From: Lasiodiplodia sp. COLG20
Taxonomy: Eukaryota; Ascomycota; Dothideomycetes; Botryosphaeriales; Botryosphaeriaceae
Direction of reading: 5' to 3'
Assembly: GCA_009801085.1 (NCBI GenBank)
Contig: VNWV01000008.1
Span: 1,550,001-1,614,000, forward strand
DNA length: 64,000 bases
Of the stretch, positions 34,391 through 46,950 are shown in pieces (position 1 is the stretch's first letter; each line of letters starts with the position of its first letter). The notes beneath the pieces were generated by a model. The model saw nothing but the letters and a program-made list of their open reading frames with translations. It was not told the DNA's origin and did not search any database. The translations under genes were made by a program, and so were the position numbers.

Positions 34391-35131
34391 TTTCATGGAC
34401 CCAGCCGGTAATTGGAGCATGCTATCCTCCCTTCTCGTCGGATGAGGAAGGGCAGAAAAAATCGCAATTGAATCATGACGCTCGGTCATTGATTGCTACC
34501 AACAGCCGTAAGCTGTTTCGTGCGAGCTTGCCTTGAACGTCTTGCCTTTGGGGGCATGGATTTTCTGTGTCCAAATCGTTACGATGCCTCCCGGCGCATG
34601 TGGGAGGCCTAGTTATCCGACCGCCTTGTTCCTCCCACAAGCCATGACGGATACTTATCCGCGAAACCTCGTACCCCTGTGGCATGTCTTGCAACTACAC
34701 CCCAATATCAGCAAGCGTCAATGATCAACGGGACGTCCGTGAAAAGGCTATGGCTTCTTCAGAGCTGGGCGCATTTTGTCGTTGAGTGGTATAGCACTAT
34801 TTTGACGTACGTTCGTTGGCCCCGGACTTCATATGGATGAGCCTGTGCTTGTATCGACTTGTCAACTGTCAATTTGCGCGGGTAGGGAAACTTATACCCA
34901 GGTGAATTCCTGATAAGGCAGAGCTCCACATTTTCGTTTGCACATTTGCTTCGACTACTCATAACACCAGCCCAACAACGATACCACCCAATGGTAAGCT
35001 TACGGACGTAATAATAAACCCTCGTGAGCTCTAAGAGGCGTGTTCTGTCAGGCCTACGTCGTGGCACCATCCATATCTATGCGAAAGCGGCGCCGCTCCC
35101 TACTATACTGTTCATCTAGCGCCCCATTGAT
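34391..35131. other. Convergent intergenic gap
   Basis: Between the 3' ends of the Fe-ADH gene and the ACS transporter gene. No gene or repeat was recognised. Confidence 0.5.
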
Positions 35132-37241
35132 TTATAAAATGTACATAAAGTCCGGCCTCATGTCCCCCAACAGCTCAATCTCCCTCTCGCTCTTGCCCTC
35201 GACCCAGATGTCGCGGTCGCCGCGGCGCCTGCGGGCATTCTCGCGGCGCAGGGCGAGGTGAGTGGCCACGCTACCCAAGAGCAAGAAGGCGACAAGGTAG
35301 GCGAGCACGACTCCATGGCCAACGAGGTAGCGCGGACGATCCTGTTGACGGTATATGTTGCTGCTGACGACGCCGTTGAGGTTTCCCCAGCCAATGACGA
35401 AACCTAGGGTAACGCCGCGCTTGTAGACGCCCTCGACATTGTTTGACGCCCACGAGATGGTGTTGGAGATGCACGGGTAGATTCCCGCCGCGCCTAGGAA
35501 AGTGCCCGCATACTTGACCGCCGGTGACGTCGAGCCCAGTAGCATGCAGAACCCTGCGATCCCGAGGAAGGAGATGCCGATATTGCTGTAGCCGCGCCAG
35601 CGCGTGCGATCCGCTAGCCATCCGACGGCGACGGTGAGAATGGCCGCTGCAGCGTAGGGCGGTACAGAGAGGAGATTGGCGGTTGTGCTGGCGTAGCCCT
35701 GTTCGTCAGACTCAGAGTCAGTGGGGATCAACCCAAGTGGCTAGGGAGCAGGAATATGTTGCGCACCAGTTCGTTGATGATGGTTGGCAGGAAGAGCGAA
35801 AAGGCGTACAGCGCGCCGTCACATCCCATATAGATGACTGCAAACGCGTACGTCTTCCAGTCCTTGACCGAGGCCCAGAAATAATCCATCTTAAACTCTT
35901 CGTGCTCCGCGCTGCTCTGCTTGTCGGCCTTGAGCCGCCGGATTACACGGGCTCGGTCTTCCGGTGATAGGAACTTGGCCTCGTCCGGGAAATCGTGCAC
36001 CATCCAGTACGAGACGATACCCACGATGATGGTAGCGAGACCCTGTGACAGGCATGAGTTAGCCCCGGGGCATATCGAGCACACTGCAACAGCGTACCTC
36101 GAGAATGAAAATCCACGCCCAACCGGGCTTTCCACCCACACCTCCCATCTGCGCTATTGCGGCGGCTAGCAGTCCACCAAAAGAGCCAGCGAGCGCAGCG
36201 GCTGAGAAGAAGATGGCAGCGCGGATGCCAAACTCTGATCTCTTATACCAACAGCTTAAGTAGTAGTTGACGCCTGGAAAGAGGCCGGCCTCGGCAAGGC
36301 CCAAGAAGAAACGGGCGGTAGCAAGGCCTGCAAAATTGTGGACCCTGAAGAGTGTGGGTTAGCTACTGCATGAGCCGGGAGAGACGTTGCTATCGGGGTA
36401 TTGGGTCAAGCGGATCTGCTGGACTGGCCACGATCCGTCTCGACCGGGGAGTAGCAAACTCCCTTCGAGGGGAGAACAGAAAGAAGGGAGGGCCTACAGT
36501 CCCATAGTCGTCATGCAGATGCCCCACAGGAACATGATGATGGGGATGAAGATGCTAGGGCGCATGCGCTTAAGCAAAACATTGGTCAGAGGCTCGGCGA
36601 GCGAGTACGACACGAAGAAGATGGACAGCGCAGCGTTGTACTGGCCGCTGGTCATGCCCAGATCGTCCTGCAAACCATCGATCTTTGCGTTTCCTATTGG
36701 TTTTCGACCTCGAGGTTAGCAACCTTCGGCCGATATCCCAAACGTTGAGCTCCACAAAGTCTTGCTAACCCGGCTCGAAGGAGAGACGTACTTACCGATG
36801 TTGGTACGGTCGAGGAAGGAAATCAGGTAGAGGAAGCACAGCTACAACGGCGATAGAGCTGGTTGTCAGTTCCACGTGGTACATAAAGGCTCCGTCACAG
36901 TCAAAAAGTGCATGGTCGGACCAGATTCGCGGAGCAGAGACGGGTTTCACACAGAGAAGTTGAGACCAGATCGAAAGTGTTTGCGTACCCAAGGAATTAG
37001 TTGTAGGTCCAGCTTCCAGAGTAATTTACGGTCCTGCAAAGCCATGCAGCCGATCAGTACTCGTTCTCCAGGGCAGGACTGCGCGGAAACGTACAATGGC
37101 AGCGCGTTCCTCGTCGCTCAAGCCGGCATCCGGGTCCGGAGGCAGGCCGTCATCGGCGACGACGCCTGACTCAACAGGCTCAACACCAAGCTTTTTCTCG
37201 TCATCGGATGGGAGGCTGGGTGGCTTCGCGGCGCTGGACAT
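35132..37241 (-). CDS. MFS transporter, anion:cation symporter (Dal5/Tna1-like) family
   Basis: Seven exons: 37241–37095, 37033–36989, 36841–36796, 36693–36498, 36344–36098, 36042–35767 and 35698–35132, giving 507 residues. Exons 2–3 rebuild KLDLQLIPWLCFLYLISFLD followed by RTNIG, the hallmark start of the family. Later marks are SLAEPLTNVLLKRMRPS and ARFFLGLAEAGLFPGVNYYL, then CWYKRSE. The family carries allantoate, nicotinate, pantothenate and similar anions; the substrate is not predictable here. The C-terminal tail is acidic and cytosolic. The upstream in-frame TTG at 37289 is not a start. Confidence 0.88.
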
Positions 37242-38546
37242 GTTTGCACGGGCAGTGCTAGCGGAGAACGTCGAGTAGCGCGCAGGCAAGAGGCTACTAG
37301 GGCGACGCGATATGCTGATGGAGGACGAGGAGAGTGGCGGCGGGGCAGAAGATGGAGGCGAGGAAAAGCGCCCGCGAGGATTAATAAGACGAGCAAGCTG
37401 GAAACCGTTTCCCCGGAATCAGTGACGGGTCGTGCTATTGGGCTGTCGAAGGAAAGAGGGATCCACACGGGATGCTCTGGCGCCGGGGGAATAGGAGGCA
37501 ACTACCTTCGTTATCATGCGCCGCACCCTGTCGATGATTGCTGGGCGAGCACCGTTATTCACCGCGGTGCGAGTCGGGGCCTCCGTGATTGGCTCAGCAA
37601 GAAAGACGTGTGGTGAAGTGCGTATTTTCCCCACAAACGCCCCGAAATCGTGGGGGGAGAAGGGTTGCGGTGTGGAGCTCTACTATGCTACATTCGCGGC
37701 GCGCCACCTGGCCCGCGCGTCTGGGGTTGGACGGCGCTCAAGGCGGGGAAAGAGAGTCAAGCTCCGCGGCAGTTGACGACGGAGGCTTGCTTGGCATCGC
37801 GCCCGCCCGCCCGCCAGCGCGAAGCAATGATGACATCGTCGCCGCTCCGTCGTGCACAGCTTCCCCGCGACGCCTTACCTACCCGAGGTCGACGCTGGCG
37901 CCGAGCGGCCAGTCGCAGCTCGGACAAAAGGGTAGCTGGCCATGGGTGAGGGCGAGAGGCTTATAGAGTGGGACGCTCGGGCGCCTTTGCCCCATGCGTC
38001 GGCCCATCGCCGCCCCGACAGTGCCAAGACATGCAATCAGGTGAGAGCTGACCATCCCTCACACGGAACCAGCAAATTTCTTCCTCCGTCCTTCTTTCTC
38101 TGGGCTGTAATCGACCGACTGTCTGGCGTTGTCTGCGTGCTTCACCGGAATTCTTGCACTCTCGCAGGACTTGATGCGTGCTTGACTCCGCCATCTCTGC
38201 TTTTCCGTTCCCGTCCGGATGATGCCTTGCATGCACACTGTTTAACCGTCAGCGTGTGGGGATTCAGCCGGAGCGGAGAATCGTATATGTAACCGCGCCT
38301 CTCCTGCGCCGTGCGGAATCCCTCGTCGAACAATCGCGCTGACTCGTTGCCGTTGAGAGCAGGGGAAGAATGGAAAAGCACTGCTTTAATCACTCGCTCT
38401 AGGACATGTCTTTGTCTAGGATATACAGCCCACGCCATTTCCTCTCTGCCTTGCAATGCTCTTGTGCTTCACGCAACTGAACCAACCATCCACGGGTATC
38501 TTCAGACCGCCCTCGCAACCGCCCTCTGGTCATGGCTCTTCCGCGC
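37242..38546. other. Intergenic, no gene recognised
   Basis: This is the upstream region of the ACS transporter gene and the 3' side of gpd1. Short frames on both strands look random. CGTCCGGATGATG near 38213 partly resembles the palindromic repeat core but is too short to call. Confidence 0.45.
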
Positions 38547-39948
38547 CTAGTCCTTCGGCTCGATCAGGTCGGGGATGTCTTCGGCCTTTGTCCGGCCCTC
38601 GAGAATGTCTGTAGTATCGAGTGAGTCCTCCGTTACTGTACCCCGGAATAGGAGGCACTTACTGTACACGGCTGTGAAAAGAGGGAACTCGTCCACCATG
38701 CCTTGGCTCTTCAGGAATGAGTGCACCTCGTACGCCGTGCTGGTACCCTGCAGCTTCTGCCCATTCAGCTCCGCCTTCTCCACGTCCTCAACGCTCATGC
38801 CGCGCTCGATCGCAAGCTTCGCGCAACGGAAGTTGCGTCCGCCCATGCAGCTGGTCACAACATCGGCCATTCCGCAGCTCTCTTCCGTGAACGTCGACGG
38901 CCGGCAGCTCGACGAGAAGAACTTGGTGCCGAACTTGACCATTTCGAGGAGGCCCACGCGCATGACGGCAGCCTTCGCGTTATCTCCCCAGCCCAACCCG
39001 TCCATGAAGCCCGCCGCGAGCGCGACGACGTTCTTCAGCGCACCGCCAAGGGAAACGCCCGCGACGTCCGAGACCATGCGCACGTGGAAATAGGGCCGGT
39101 GGAACAACTTCTTGACGTTCTCGTGGCTGAGCGGCGGGTAATCGATGGGGAGAGGGTGGAGCACCACAGACCGCTCTCCAGAACACCCGTTGCTGCGGGC
39201 GACGACGAGGTCGGTCGTGGACTCGGACGGCGAGGGCGTGGGCGAGGGCTGTCTCGAGTCGATCGGCGGCGGGTCATAGGCCACCGTCGTCTCCGAATAC
39301 TTCCCCTGCGCGATTTCGGTCGCGATGTTGGCGCCCGACAGCGCACCGCAGTAGATGCCCAGGCGCTGCCCGATGGACTCGGAGAAGAGCTGGATGCCTT
39401 TGTCTGACACGTCGACACCCTTGGTGCAGCTGATGCCGCGAGCATAGGAGAGGATGTTACCCTTGAGGCGATCGCAGATGCGCGCGATGAACTGGTGCGG
39501 GATGACGAAGACTAGGAGAGTGCTGTCGCGTGCTGCATCCTCCAGCGAAGGGTTCGCAATGACGTTGGGCGGCAGCGTGATGTTGGGCAGGTACTTCACG
39601 TTCTCATGCAGCTCGTTGATCACCTCAGAAAGCTTCTGCGCGCCCTTGCACAGCGGGCTGCTGGCGTCATAGTGCCGCGACTTCTTGTCGATGACCACTT
39701 CCACCTCGTACACCCACATCTGGACGACCTCCTCGAACAGCTGCGGGTGCGCCTTGACATTCTCGGCGACGATCTTAGCCATGGTGGTGCCCCTACGGTG
39801 CGGAATCGAAGATCCCCAGCGTCAGCAAATTCCACGTCTGCTTCACTCTGCCACTTCGAGCTCTGGAGGATCGAGGTGTGCCCCACCAGTTGCCCGATCC
39901 CACGATCGTCACCTTGTGCTTCTTGGTCGCGCTGCCCAGGGTCGCCAT
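38547..39948 (-). CDS. gpd1: NAD-dependent glycerol-3-phosphate dehydrogenase
   Basis: Exons 39948–39887, 39792–38663 and 38608–38547 give 417 residues. The first splice restores [16 protein letters not shown], the NAD-binding motif; the second restores [20 protein letters not shown]. Other family marks are [40 protein letters not shown], and [20 protein letters not shown] with the catalytic lysine. A Ser/Pro-rich insert (about residues 225–250) is typical of fungal forms. It reduces dihydroxyacetone phosphate to glycerol-3-phosphate for osmolyte glycerol and lipid synthesis. The ATG at 39948 has a strong context (AACCATGG). The frame is open further upstream to an ATG at 40146 with a targeting-like leader. 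Confidence 0.92.
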
Positions 39949-40790
39949 GGTTGCTTGCGGGCGGATGTTGTTTTTAAGCGTGAGAGCTGCAGGAGCGGAT
40001 GCCGACGTCGACAGGTGCGCAGAGAGAGTGTGCAGGCGATGTCTGGCGACAGACGGGCTTCTTGGGGCAGCCGAGAAAGACCTGGTCGTGTGTGCGGTTA
40101 GGACCTGTGATGCAGAAACAGAAAATGGCTGTAGGGCTCTGAACATTGAACCGCCGAGAGACGTTGGCGCGAGGGCTAAATCCGTTGAAGACGGCTCTTC
40201 GAACGGTTGAACAACAGTGACGTTGCAAGGGCACACAGGGTTGGTCGCAGGGAATTCTTATCGATAGTTGGTTGGCAATTTTTTCGGCCGTGAGGGCGTT
40301 TCACGTGAACGGACCTCCGTCCGACGGCGGCGGTGAGGACGAGGATCCGCGGCTGCAAGGGGGGGAGCTCGCGGTCGGCGCCAATCGGATTGGGCGATCC
40401 GTTGCGGGTGAGGGGAGCGCTTCTTGAGATCAGCCGACTCCGCGACAGGCCAAATGCGGAGGAAGCCTCGCCTGGCGTTGTTGACGCGAATCCGTTGGGC
40501 GCCCGCTGCCGGGGCCGCCTGCCGCGGTCGCACATGGGCAAAGCTTGGCTCCCAGCATCAACATCACCACAAAACATCCAGAAGGCTCCGCGAGACCGAG
40601 AATACAGTCAATTGAGTATGCTAATAGACGCTCCCAGCAAACAATGCGCTCCGTATCTCATTACTTACGTCGTACGACGACACTCGTTGCTTTTGCAAAA
40701 CCATGGTGAATTAAAAAAGAAAAAGAAAAAAAACACCTCCGTCCGTTGACTGAGTACAGGCTAAGCACCACCGACTCACGGCTCGTTCGT
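39949..40790. other. gpd1 upstream region
   Basis: Bases 39949–40146 keep the gpd1 frame open and encode a basic Ser-rich leader. Further up to 40790 no gene was seen. An A-rich run at about 40712–40735 marks the 3' side of the next gene. Confidence 0.45.
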
Positions 40791-41473
40791 CTACAGAGCG
40801 AAACCGAAGACCGCCAGCAGACCGGCGAACAGGGCGCCAGAGCCGTACGTCTTGGCAAAGGCGATGCCGGCGCTGGCTGCGGTCGTCGTGGCGGCGGCGC
40901 TGGCGGAAGCGCTGCCCGAGGCAGAACCCGTCGACGAGGGAGTTGCCGATGCCGAAGAGCTGCTCGAAGCCGAGACCTGGGACGTGACGTTCTTCGATCC
41001 GCAGACAACCGAATGGCAGGTGGCCTGGCCGACAGCGTCGTCGGGGTGGTCGGTAATGCACTGGGCAACAGCGTACTGGCACTCGAGCGACGGCAGCGTC
41101 TGCTCGAAGTCGGACACATTGAAGTTGGCGATGACCGGGTCGCAAGTGCAGTTGTAGCTGAGGGTGCTCTGCGCAGAAACATGCGGTCAGCAATCCCGGC
41201 TCGCGATCGGCGTTTTGGGCTCTTGGGCCACCGCGTGGGACGGGCACAAAGACTTACGATGTCGCAGGTGTTGTTAGCGGTGCTGCCGCCGCAGAGGGTC
41301 GGGCAGGTCTGCAGCTGAGCACGGCACCAGGTGGTGCGGTCGGCCACGGGAACGCTGCTCGGGTCGGAGACGGTAGACATAGCAGAGGCCGAGGCCGAGC
41401 TGGTGCTGGTCTGGGCGGCGGCGAAGCCGAAGAAGGCCGAAACGGCGACGCGAGAAAGGGTGGTGAAGCGCAT
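40791..41473 (-). CDS. GPI-anchored cell-surface protein, DUF7707-like
   Basis: Exons 41473–41258 and 41168–40791 give 197 residues. The signal peptide is MRFTTLSRVAVSAFFGFAAA. A Cys-rich domain spans the splice: WCRAQLQTCPTLCGG, NNTCDISTLSYNCTCDP, and ECQYAVAQCITD to CHSVVCG, with spacing like the DUF7707 surface domain. A Ser/Ala/Thr-rich stalk and a hydrophobic end (ALFAGLLAVFGFAL) predict a GPI anchor. It is probably a wall or membrane protein; molecular role unknown. Confidence 0.78.
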
Positions 41474-43296
41474 CGTGGCGGGTGGTGGTGAGCGTGGGCG
41501 ACCGGAGCGGTGTGGAGGGGATATGTAGCAGCGGCGGTATTTAATGCCTGCAGGCAGGTTAGCAGGCGGCGATGCAAGGTGGCGCGGCGTCGTGACGACG
41601 GGGCTGGGAGGGGAACGCCGCACCTGTGATTGAAGATGCTAGACGCGTGGATCAGCAGCAAGCTGTGGCTGGCGGGCGGCTGGTGAAGTTGTGGTGGTGG
41701 AGAGAGAAGCAGAAGGGCGTGTTTACAGGCGCCGGGGTGGGCTGCTTAAATGAGTTTCGCACGGGTTCAATCTCGCCGGGGACGGCGGGTGCAAGCAAGA
41801 AAGCATCACAGATCAGAAAGAGCTAGCGGGGAGGCCAAGGCTCAAGATAAGTCGAGAAGGCGCGCTGCGAGCCGGCACTGGAACAGCAGGACGAGCCCGC
41901 GCCATGCCTGCCCGTGGCACTAGCCGTGCCCGCCGCGACAGCGCGCTGGAGAAGCGGTTGCCACCGCTGCGGCCTTTCTGTAGCCCGCAGGAGAAGGCGA
42001 GTCTGTGCTGGCCGCTGCCCTTCCAGCGCTTCGCCCGGTCGTCTGCGCTCGCCCCGGCCCATGCTTTGGGCGTCATTGTGCTCTCGGCGCAATTGTGTAT
42101 GTACGAGGCCCTCGGCTCGGCTCGACTATCAGCTACGCAGCAGCGGCCACTCTGCGCAGCCAATGGGGGGCCGTACGCAGGCAAAATCGACGACAAACCG
42201 AGTCGGTGCAAGGAAGCGGGAGATAATTTCAACCCTCTCAGCAGATAGATTGGCGCACCGCTGCAACGCTTCGTGCCTCATCACCCCCCGCTCCCCTGCC
42301 TTCGGGTTGATTGCGCCCTTTGCATTAAGTCCGGCGCCCGCTTCGCGTACGAAACTTCGGGCAATATTTCAGCGCCGCGTGAGGGACGGGCGACGGGGGA
42401 GCCAGCAGTGGGTCGCGGCAGAGGCGATCTCTGATCAGTCGAGCGCACTGTTGCGAGCGAGCGAGCCATCACCGCCAGAAACACTTGCGGTGGGTCGCCC
42501 GTACCGGCGGCGCGGTTGCCAGCTGCTGATGAGGGCGCTGCAATTGCCCGTCTATCGCTGCCCACTTCCGCACCGCGTCCTTTTCCTCCCCATTTGCCGT
42601 TTCAGCGCGGGCCAGCCCGAACCAGCCACTCACGGCCGCTGCCGACGTCCTGCCGCTCCGCACGGAGCCTGAACGACACCTGTGTGCCTGTGCCGCCCAT
42701 GGGTTTATTGCTGCAACCGGTTAGACCGCTGCTAGCTGACCGGGTTACTGCCGAGCGGAAAGCGCTGGCGGAAATCCACCTGTGCGGGAGCTGACGCGGT
42801 GGCACGCGGCCTCACAACGCGACCTGTGGAATGTGCCACGACGCTCACGACGCCCACGACACCTTCTCCACCCGCACACATTTTTTTTTTCACCCTACTT
42901 TGACGCGGCATGTTCCTCGCTTTGACGCCAGCCCCTGGGGGCGATCACGGAGCGATTGCAGTACGTGCCCTCGGATATCGCCTTGGGCCGACGCACTCTT
43001 CCCGAGACGTATAGGGTCTGGTATCGCGTCAAAACCGAGTCAATAGCATGAGCTTGGTCATCGGCTTCCCGCACGGTGAAGTATTCCAGAATCCAGGGAG
43101 GTCGCCCTCGCAGGATGGACGGCCACCTCCCTTTCGCTAGTGGAATGCTGTGACCATGGGCTAAAGGGAGCCGGCGAAAAAAGGAGTCGAAATAAGCAGT
43201 GTCTTGCTAGAAATAGGATCCCCGCATTGTGCAAGTTCTGGCATGAGATCATACAGAGCGTAAAAAGCGTGTAAAGCTAAGACCAATTACTGACAA
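41474..43296. other. Long intergenic region, no gene recognised
   Basis: Many overlapping frames of 60–250 codons exist on both strands in this GC-rich stretch, but none shows a domain, a signal peptide or family resemblance. It includes the promoter of the DUF7707-like gene and the 3' side of the LYAR gene. Confidence 0.45.
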
Positions 43297-44829
43297 TCAA
43301 GGCTCCGTGAACAACACAATCTCACCCCTGTCATTCCTCTTCAACCTGATCGACTTCCACAGCTCCTTCTCCTCCTCTTGCTTGCTCACACCGTGGCCCC
43401 ATCTCTCGATCCTGTCGCGATGGTACCTCTTGAGCGCCTTATTAAGGCTGAGCCCGCGTTCCGATTCCGGTCCCTTGTTGACGTACGAAAGCAAAAGCTC
43501 AGCACGTGGTTGGTTGTGCAGAACAAGGGCACTTGCTTCCCCACTCGCCTTTCCCTCAGGATGATACTCGATGGCTTTCAACGGCTTACTCTTGCGATGC
43601 TCTCGCTCAGGGGAAGATGAGGAAGCCCGACGGCGCCTGACCCTGACAATCTCTCGAGGCCGTCTGCGTTCCTTTTCCGAGTCCTTTTCACGCTTCGATT
43701 TGCGGCTGCGTTCAGTCGAGTCGGAGACCTTGCGGGAGCTGGACTCGCGTTCCCTTCCCCTCTCCTTCTCGGCCTTGGAGTGCTTCTTTCTCTTTATCGG
43801 GCTTGCAGGCGAGTTGTCTCCAGCATCGCCCGAATAATCCGGGCTAGGCGGGTATTCGGTGTGACTGAGCATCTTGTTGAGGCCCCCTGTGAGCCCGGTG
43901 TGCAGCATTGGCGGCGCATCTGTCATAGTAGCATCCTGCTCCTGTTGAGCCTTCACAGCGGACATGTCCAACTCATCCACCGTCTGTCTTTTGCGTTTCT
44001 TGTCCGACTTCTTCCCCGTACTCTGGTCCTTCTCTTTGCTGCGTTCGTGCTTGGGGGCGGGGGTATAGGGGTTCTCGACAGGTTCCGAACCGTACGAGTA
44101 GCCGTTTTCCTGGCCACCACGAATGTCAGCGCTATCGAACGCTCCTGGCATGTTTCTGGTGTATTCCTGGCCGTCCTCGATCATAAGGGAGTCACCCATA
44201 GGCGGTAGTGATACCTTCGAAGCGTTCGGGGTTGCGTCGCTCACAAGGAAGTCGAACACGTTGACCGCGGGAGGCGGGCTCGGAGCCTTTGGCGGCGCAT
44301 CGACAATGGCAACGGCGTTTGAGTCTGCATCGAGAGCGGATTCCTCATTGGATCTGTGTGGTACTAGAGCCTGAGAGTTGTTCGACTGTTGCTGGCCCTT
44401 CGGCTTCTTCTCCTTGTACAGCTTTCCCTGGTATTTCTGTGCCTCACTAATACAGCTCTGTCGGGCGTAAAGAGTCAGCATTGTGTTGTGGAGGTTTGTG
44501 ATTGTACTACGAAGCGATGGTGCTGTTTTTGCTGTAAAGTCGGGAGGCGATGAAGCATGCGGAGCTCACAACAAGGTTCGGGCCTTCTGCAAGGGGGGGT
44601 TCTCAAACGAGGGACGTACGGTATGCGCGCGGTAAGAAGTCCCTTGGAAATGTGTCATGCAGTCGATACAGGTGAAGGATGCGCTCCAGCACTGGTTGCG
44701 ATGACCGTCGAGCTTTTTCTTCGTGAGCACATCGCCGCAGCCCTAAGAATAAAGCGCTTGAGTTAGCGACTCGCACCTCAGAGGCGCGCGCAAGAAGGTG
44801 AGCCGTACCTCGCAGGAAAACGAAACCAT
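43297..44829 (-). CDS. LYAR-type zinc-finger nucleolar protein
   Basis: Exons 44829–44809 (21 nt), 44742–44620 and 44457–43297 give 434 residues. The first two exons code MVSFSCE and GCGDVLTKKKLDGHRNQC, then FTCIDCMTHFQGTSYRAHT, the paired C2HC fingers of LYAR. Exon 3 continues with SCISEAQKYQGKLYKEKK, the conserved extension. The rest is charged and disordered with nuclear-localisation runs (KKSDKKRKRQ) and an RS-like block. The C-terminal ELWKSIRLKRNDRGEIVLF resembles the conserved LYAR tail. LYAR acts in nucleolar rRNA production; that role is inferred. Confidence 0.88.
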
Positions 44830-45801
44830 GCCGGGCTGGGTAATGTCGGGGAAATGGTAAACAAAGCGTGTATTCGGGGCGCCGCGGTGCAGGCCAGCGC
44901 AAGAACACGGGGCTGCTATCGGAGCAGGGTCAACGAGTCTCTGACAAGAGACAGCAAGGAGTTTGGAGCGCGGCGAGGGTGCGAGAGCGGCGTATGAAAG
45001 GTTTCGCGTGAGTTTGAGATGGTAGTTTTGCGCGGCCGTCGCAAATCCGTCTTTTTAGCGCCCGCGCCACTCCCCAAACCCTGCGTGACAGGGGTTCCCG
45101 CCGTGCAGACGCCAGGCACGGAATCGATCACACGCACCACGAAGCCGTCGTCATGAGCTGCAAACGACCACACCATCAATCCTGCAGCTGCGCACACACG
45201 TCGAATCGAAGACTGGTGGAATCTGGTTCCAACCAACGCAGTAGCTCGTTCCCTGTGACTACTGCTACCTCCAAAGAACCCAAGTGAAACTACTTACCTT
45301 GAGTTGGAGAAAGCCGCGCACAAGCAGACAACCTTTCTGAAATACACGAAGAACAACATCAGGTCTATGGGAGACGCCTAGACAGCTCCAACACAATCGC
45401 TATGGCGATCATTTCAACGCCTTTGCAACCCCAAGCAGAAGCATCTCCGCGCGAATGTGCGTCTGGCGAAAACCTAGGCATTCCGCGGGCGGCCCAACTC
45501 ATAGGTCGCAAACACCATAGTCCTGGCAGCATCCGGTTGCACGCGGGCCCATCGAAAGCAATGCCGTGCACCGCCAGATTCCGTCTGTGACACCCACAGC
45601 CCATGCGCCTCGGTCAGATAGCGCTTTCTGCAACCCGGGGTTCGGAGACCAGGCGCCTGGGGCACTGCAGCATATCGAAGCAGGTCAGATGAGAAACTAA
45701 GACAAAGTCGGCCGGATTTGCTTGATCAACCGCCGTTCGTCCATCTGTGCCGCCCACGTGCGCCTGTTAGCTACCTCAACAGGGCGGCGTGAACGGTGGA
45801 C
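44830..45801. other. Intergenic, LYAR promoter and erv2 3' side
   Basis: No conserved frame was found. A minus-strand frame at 44916–45236 probably lies in the LYAR upstream region and looks random. Confidence 0.45.
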
Positions 45802-46623
45802 TCACCCCTCCTTCTCCAGCTCCAGCGGCTTCTCGCCGTTTAGGATGCCTACTAGATCAACTTCCCTCCCGTTGTCGCCGCTCAGCTTCTCGACTCTATC
45901 TGCTGGCATGTCAGGCTTTTCGTGGGAGCTCACTTTGCTGACTGTTTTGCCGTTATCCTCATCCTCTTCGGTGTCAGCACACCCGCAATCGTAAAAGTCT
46001 CCGATCTTTGAGCAGTCGAAGATGTCTTTGTGCAGGCGCTGGTTGACCTCGTTGTGAACGTGACAACCCCATGCCGCGGCGGCTGATCGAGACGACACCT
46101 GTGGCGGGAATTTCTCGAGGATTTTGGAGAAGTGCTGGGCGCATTCGCCGCTGCGAAGTGACTCGTCAGCCAGCTATCTCACGCCAAGCAGCGTCAAGGT
46201 GGACGTGTATTACCATGGGTACAGGCGCTGAAACAAGTGTATGTAGGACCTCAGGGCAGTCTGCTCGTCGGGGGTGGGGTTGTCGGGGAAGCGCGCAAAG
46301 GTCGTGTGCAGGAGCTTCCACGCGGCATTTCCTAGCTCCGCCCTGAGTACGTCCGATGATTAGCAAACCGACGTCCTTCGCGTGTGACCGGGACGCGCGC
46401 GAAGTCAGGACACCTACTTTGCCGTCTCATTCCCAAGCTTCGGGGCGATGGCGGGCCCGGTCAAGGTCGCGCTGCCGATGTCATGCGGTGCTTGGGCGGG
46501 ATTGACGACGCCTGCCGGGCGGCTCGCGATGGGTGGTCGGAAAGAAGAGATGTACAGGACGGAGACAATGCCAGCTCCCAGGATGAGCAGCAGGATGAGG
46601 CGGCGGGTTGGTCCTAGAGGCAT
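45802..46623 (-). CDS. erv2: ER FAD-linked sulfhydryl oxidase, Erv2-like
   Basis: Exons 46623–46418, 46342–46214 and 46150–45802 give 227 residues. An N-terminal signal anchor (RLILLLILGAGIVSVLYI) places the enzyme in the secretory pathway. The Erv/ALR domain starts ELGNAAWKLLHTTFARFP, and the second splice rebuilds the active CxxC site YPCGECAQHF. The FAD-binding WGCHVHNEVNQRLHKDIFDC follows. DCGCAD just after matches the CGC shuttle of yeast Erv2. It makes disulfides for ER protein folding. An acidic Lys/Glu-rich tail ends the protein. Confidence 0.9.
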
Positions 46624-46950
46624 TTTGGATTGGTGATGGTAGTGGTGGTGCGCAGACAGACCGAGAGGACAGGGGGAAAAGGCTATTGTTGAGCGCGTGA
46701 AAGTGGTGGTGTCATGACGAGAGGAATAGGGACCGGCTTGAGCGTGCACATGCACGGCCGTGTGGATGGAATGGACAAGGGGCGCCAAGCAGCACAAGCT
46801 CACCCGTCGCCGCCTTACGGCCTCACCCCACTACTGCCGCCCCGCCACTCCGCTGTTCCCGCCGCCGATCTCAGGAACACCACAGAACAACCATCCTCTG
46901 CATCCGCCCGCCGCCCAGCATCCCTCCGCCCGCCGTCCACAGCTGCAACA
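46624..46950. promoter_or_regulatory. Short divergent promoter of erv2 and the aminotransferase gene
   Basis: Only 327 bp separate the two ATGs. CT-rich tracts lead into the plus-strand start. No specific factor site was assigned. Confidence 0.5.
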
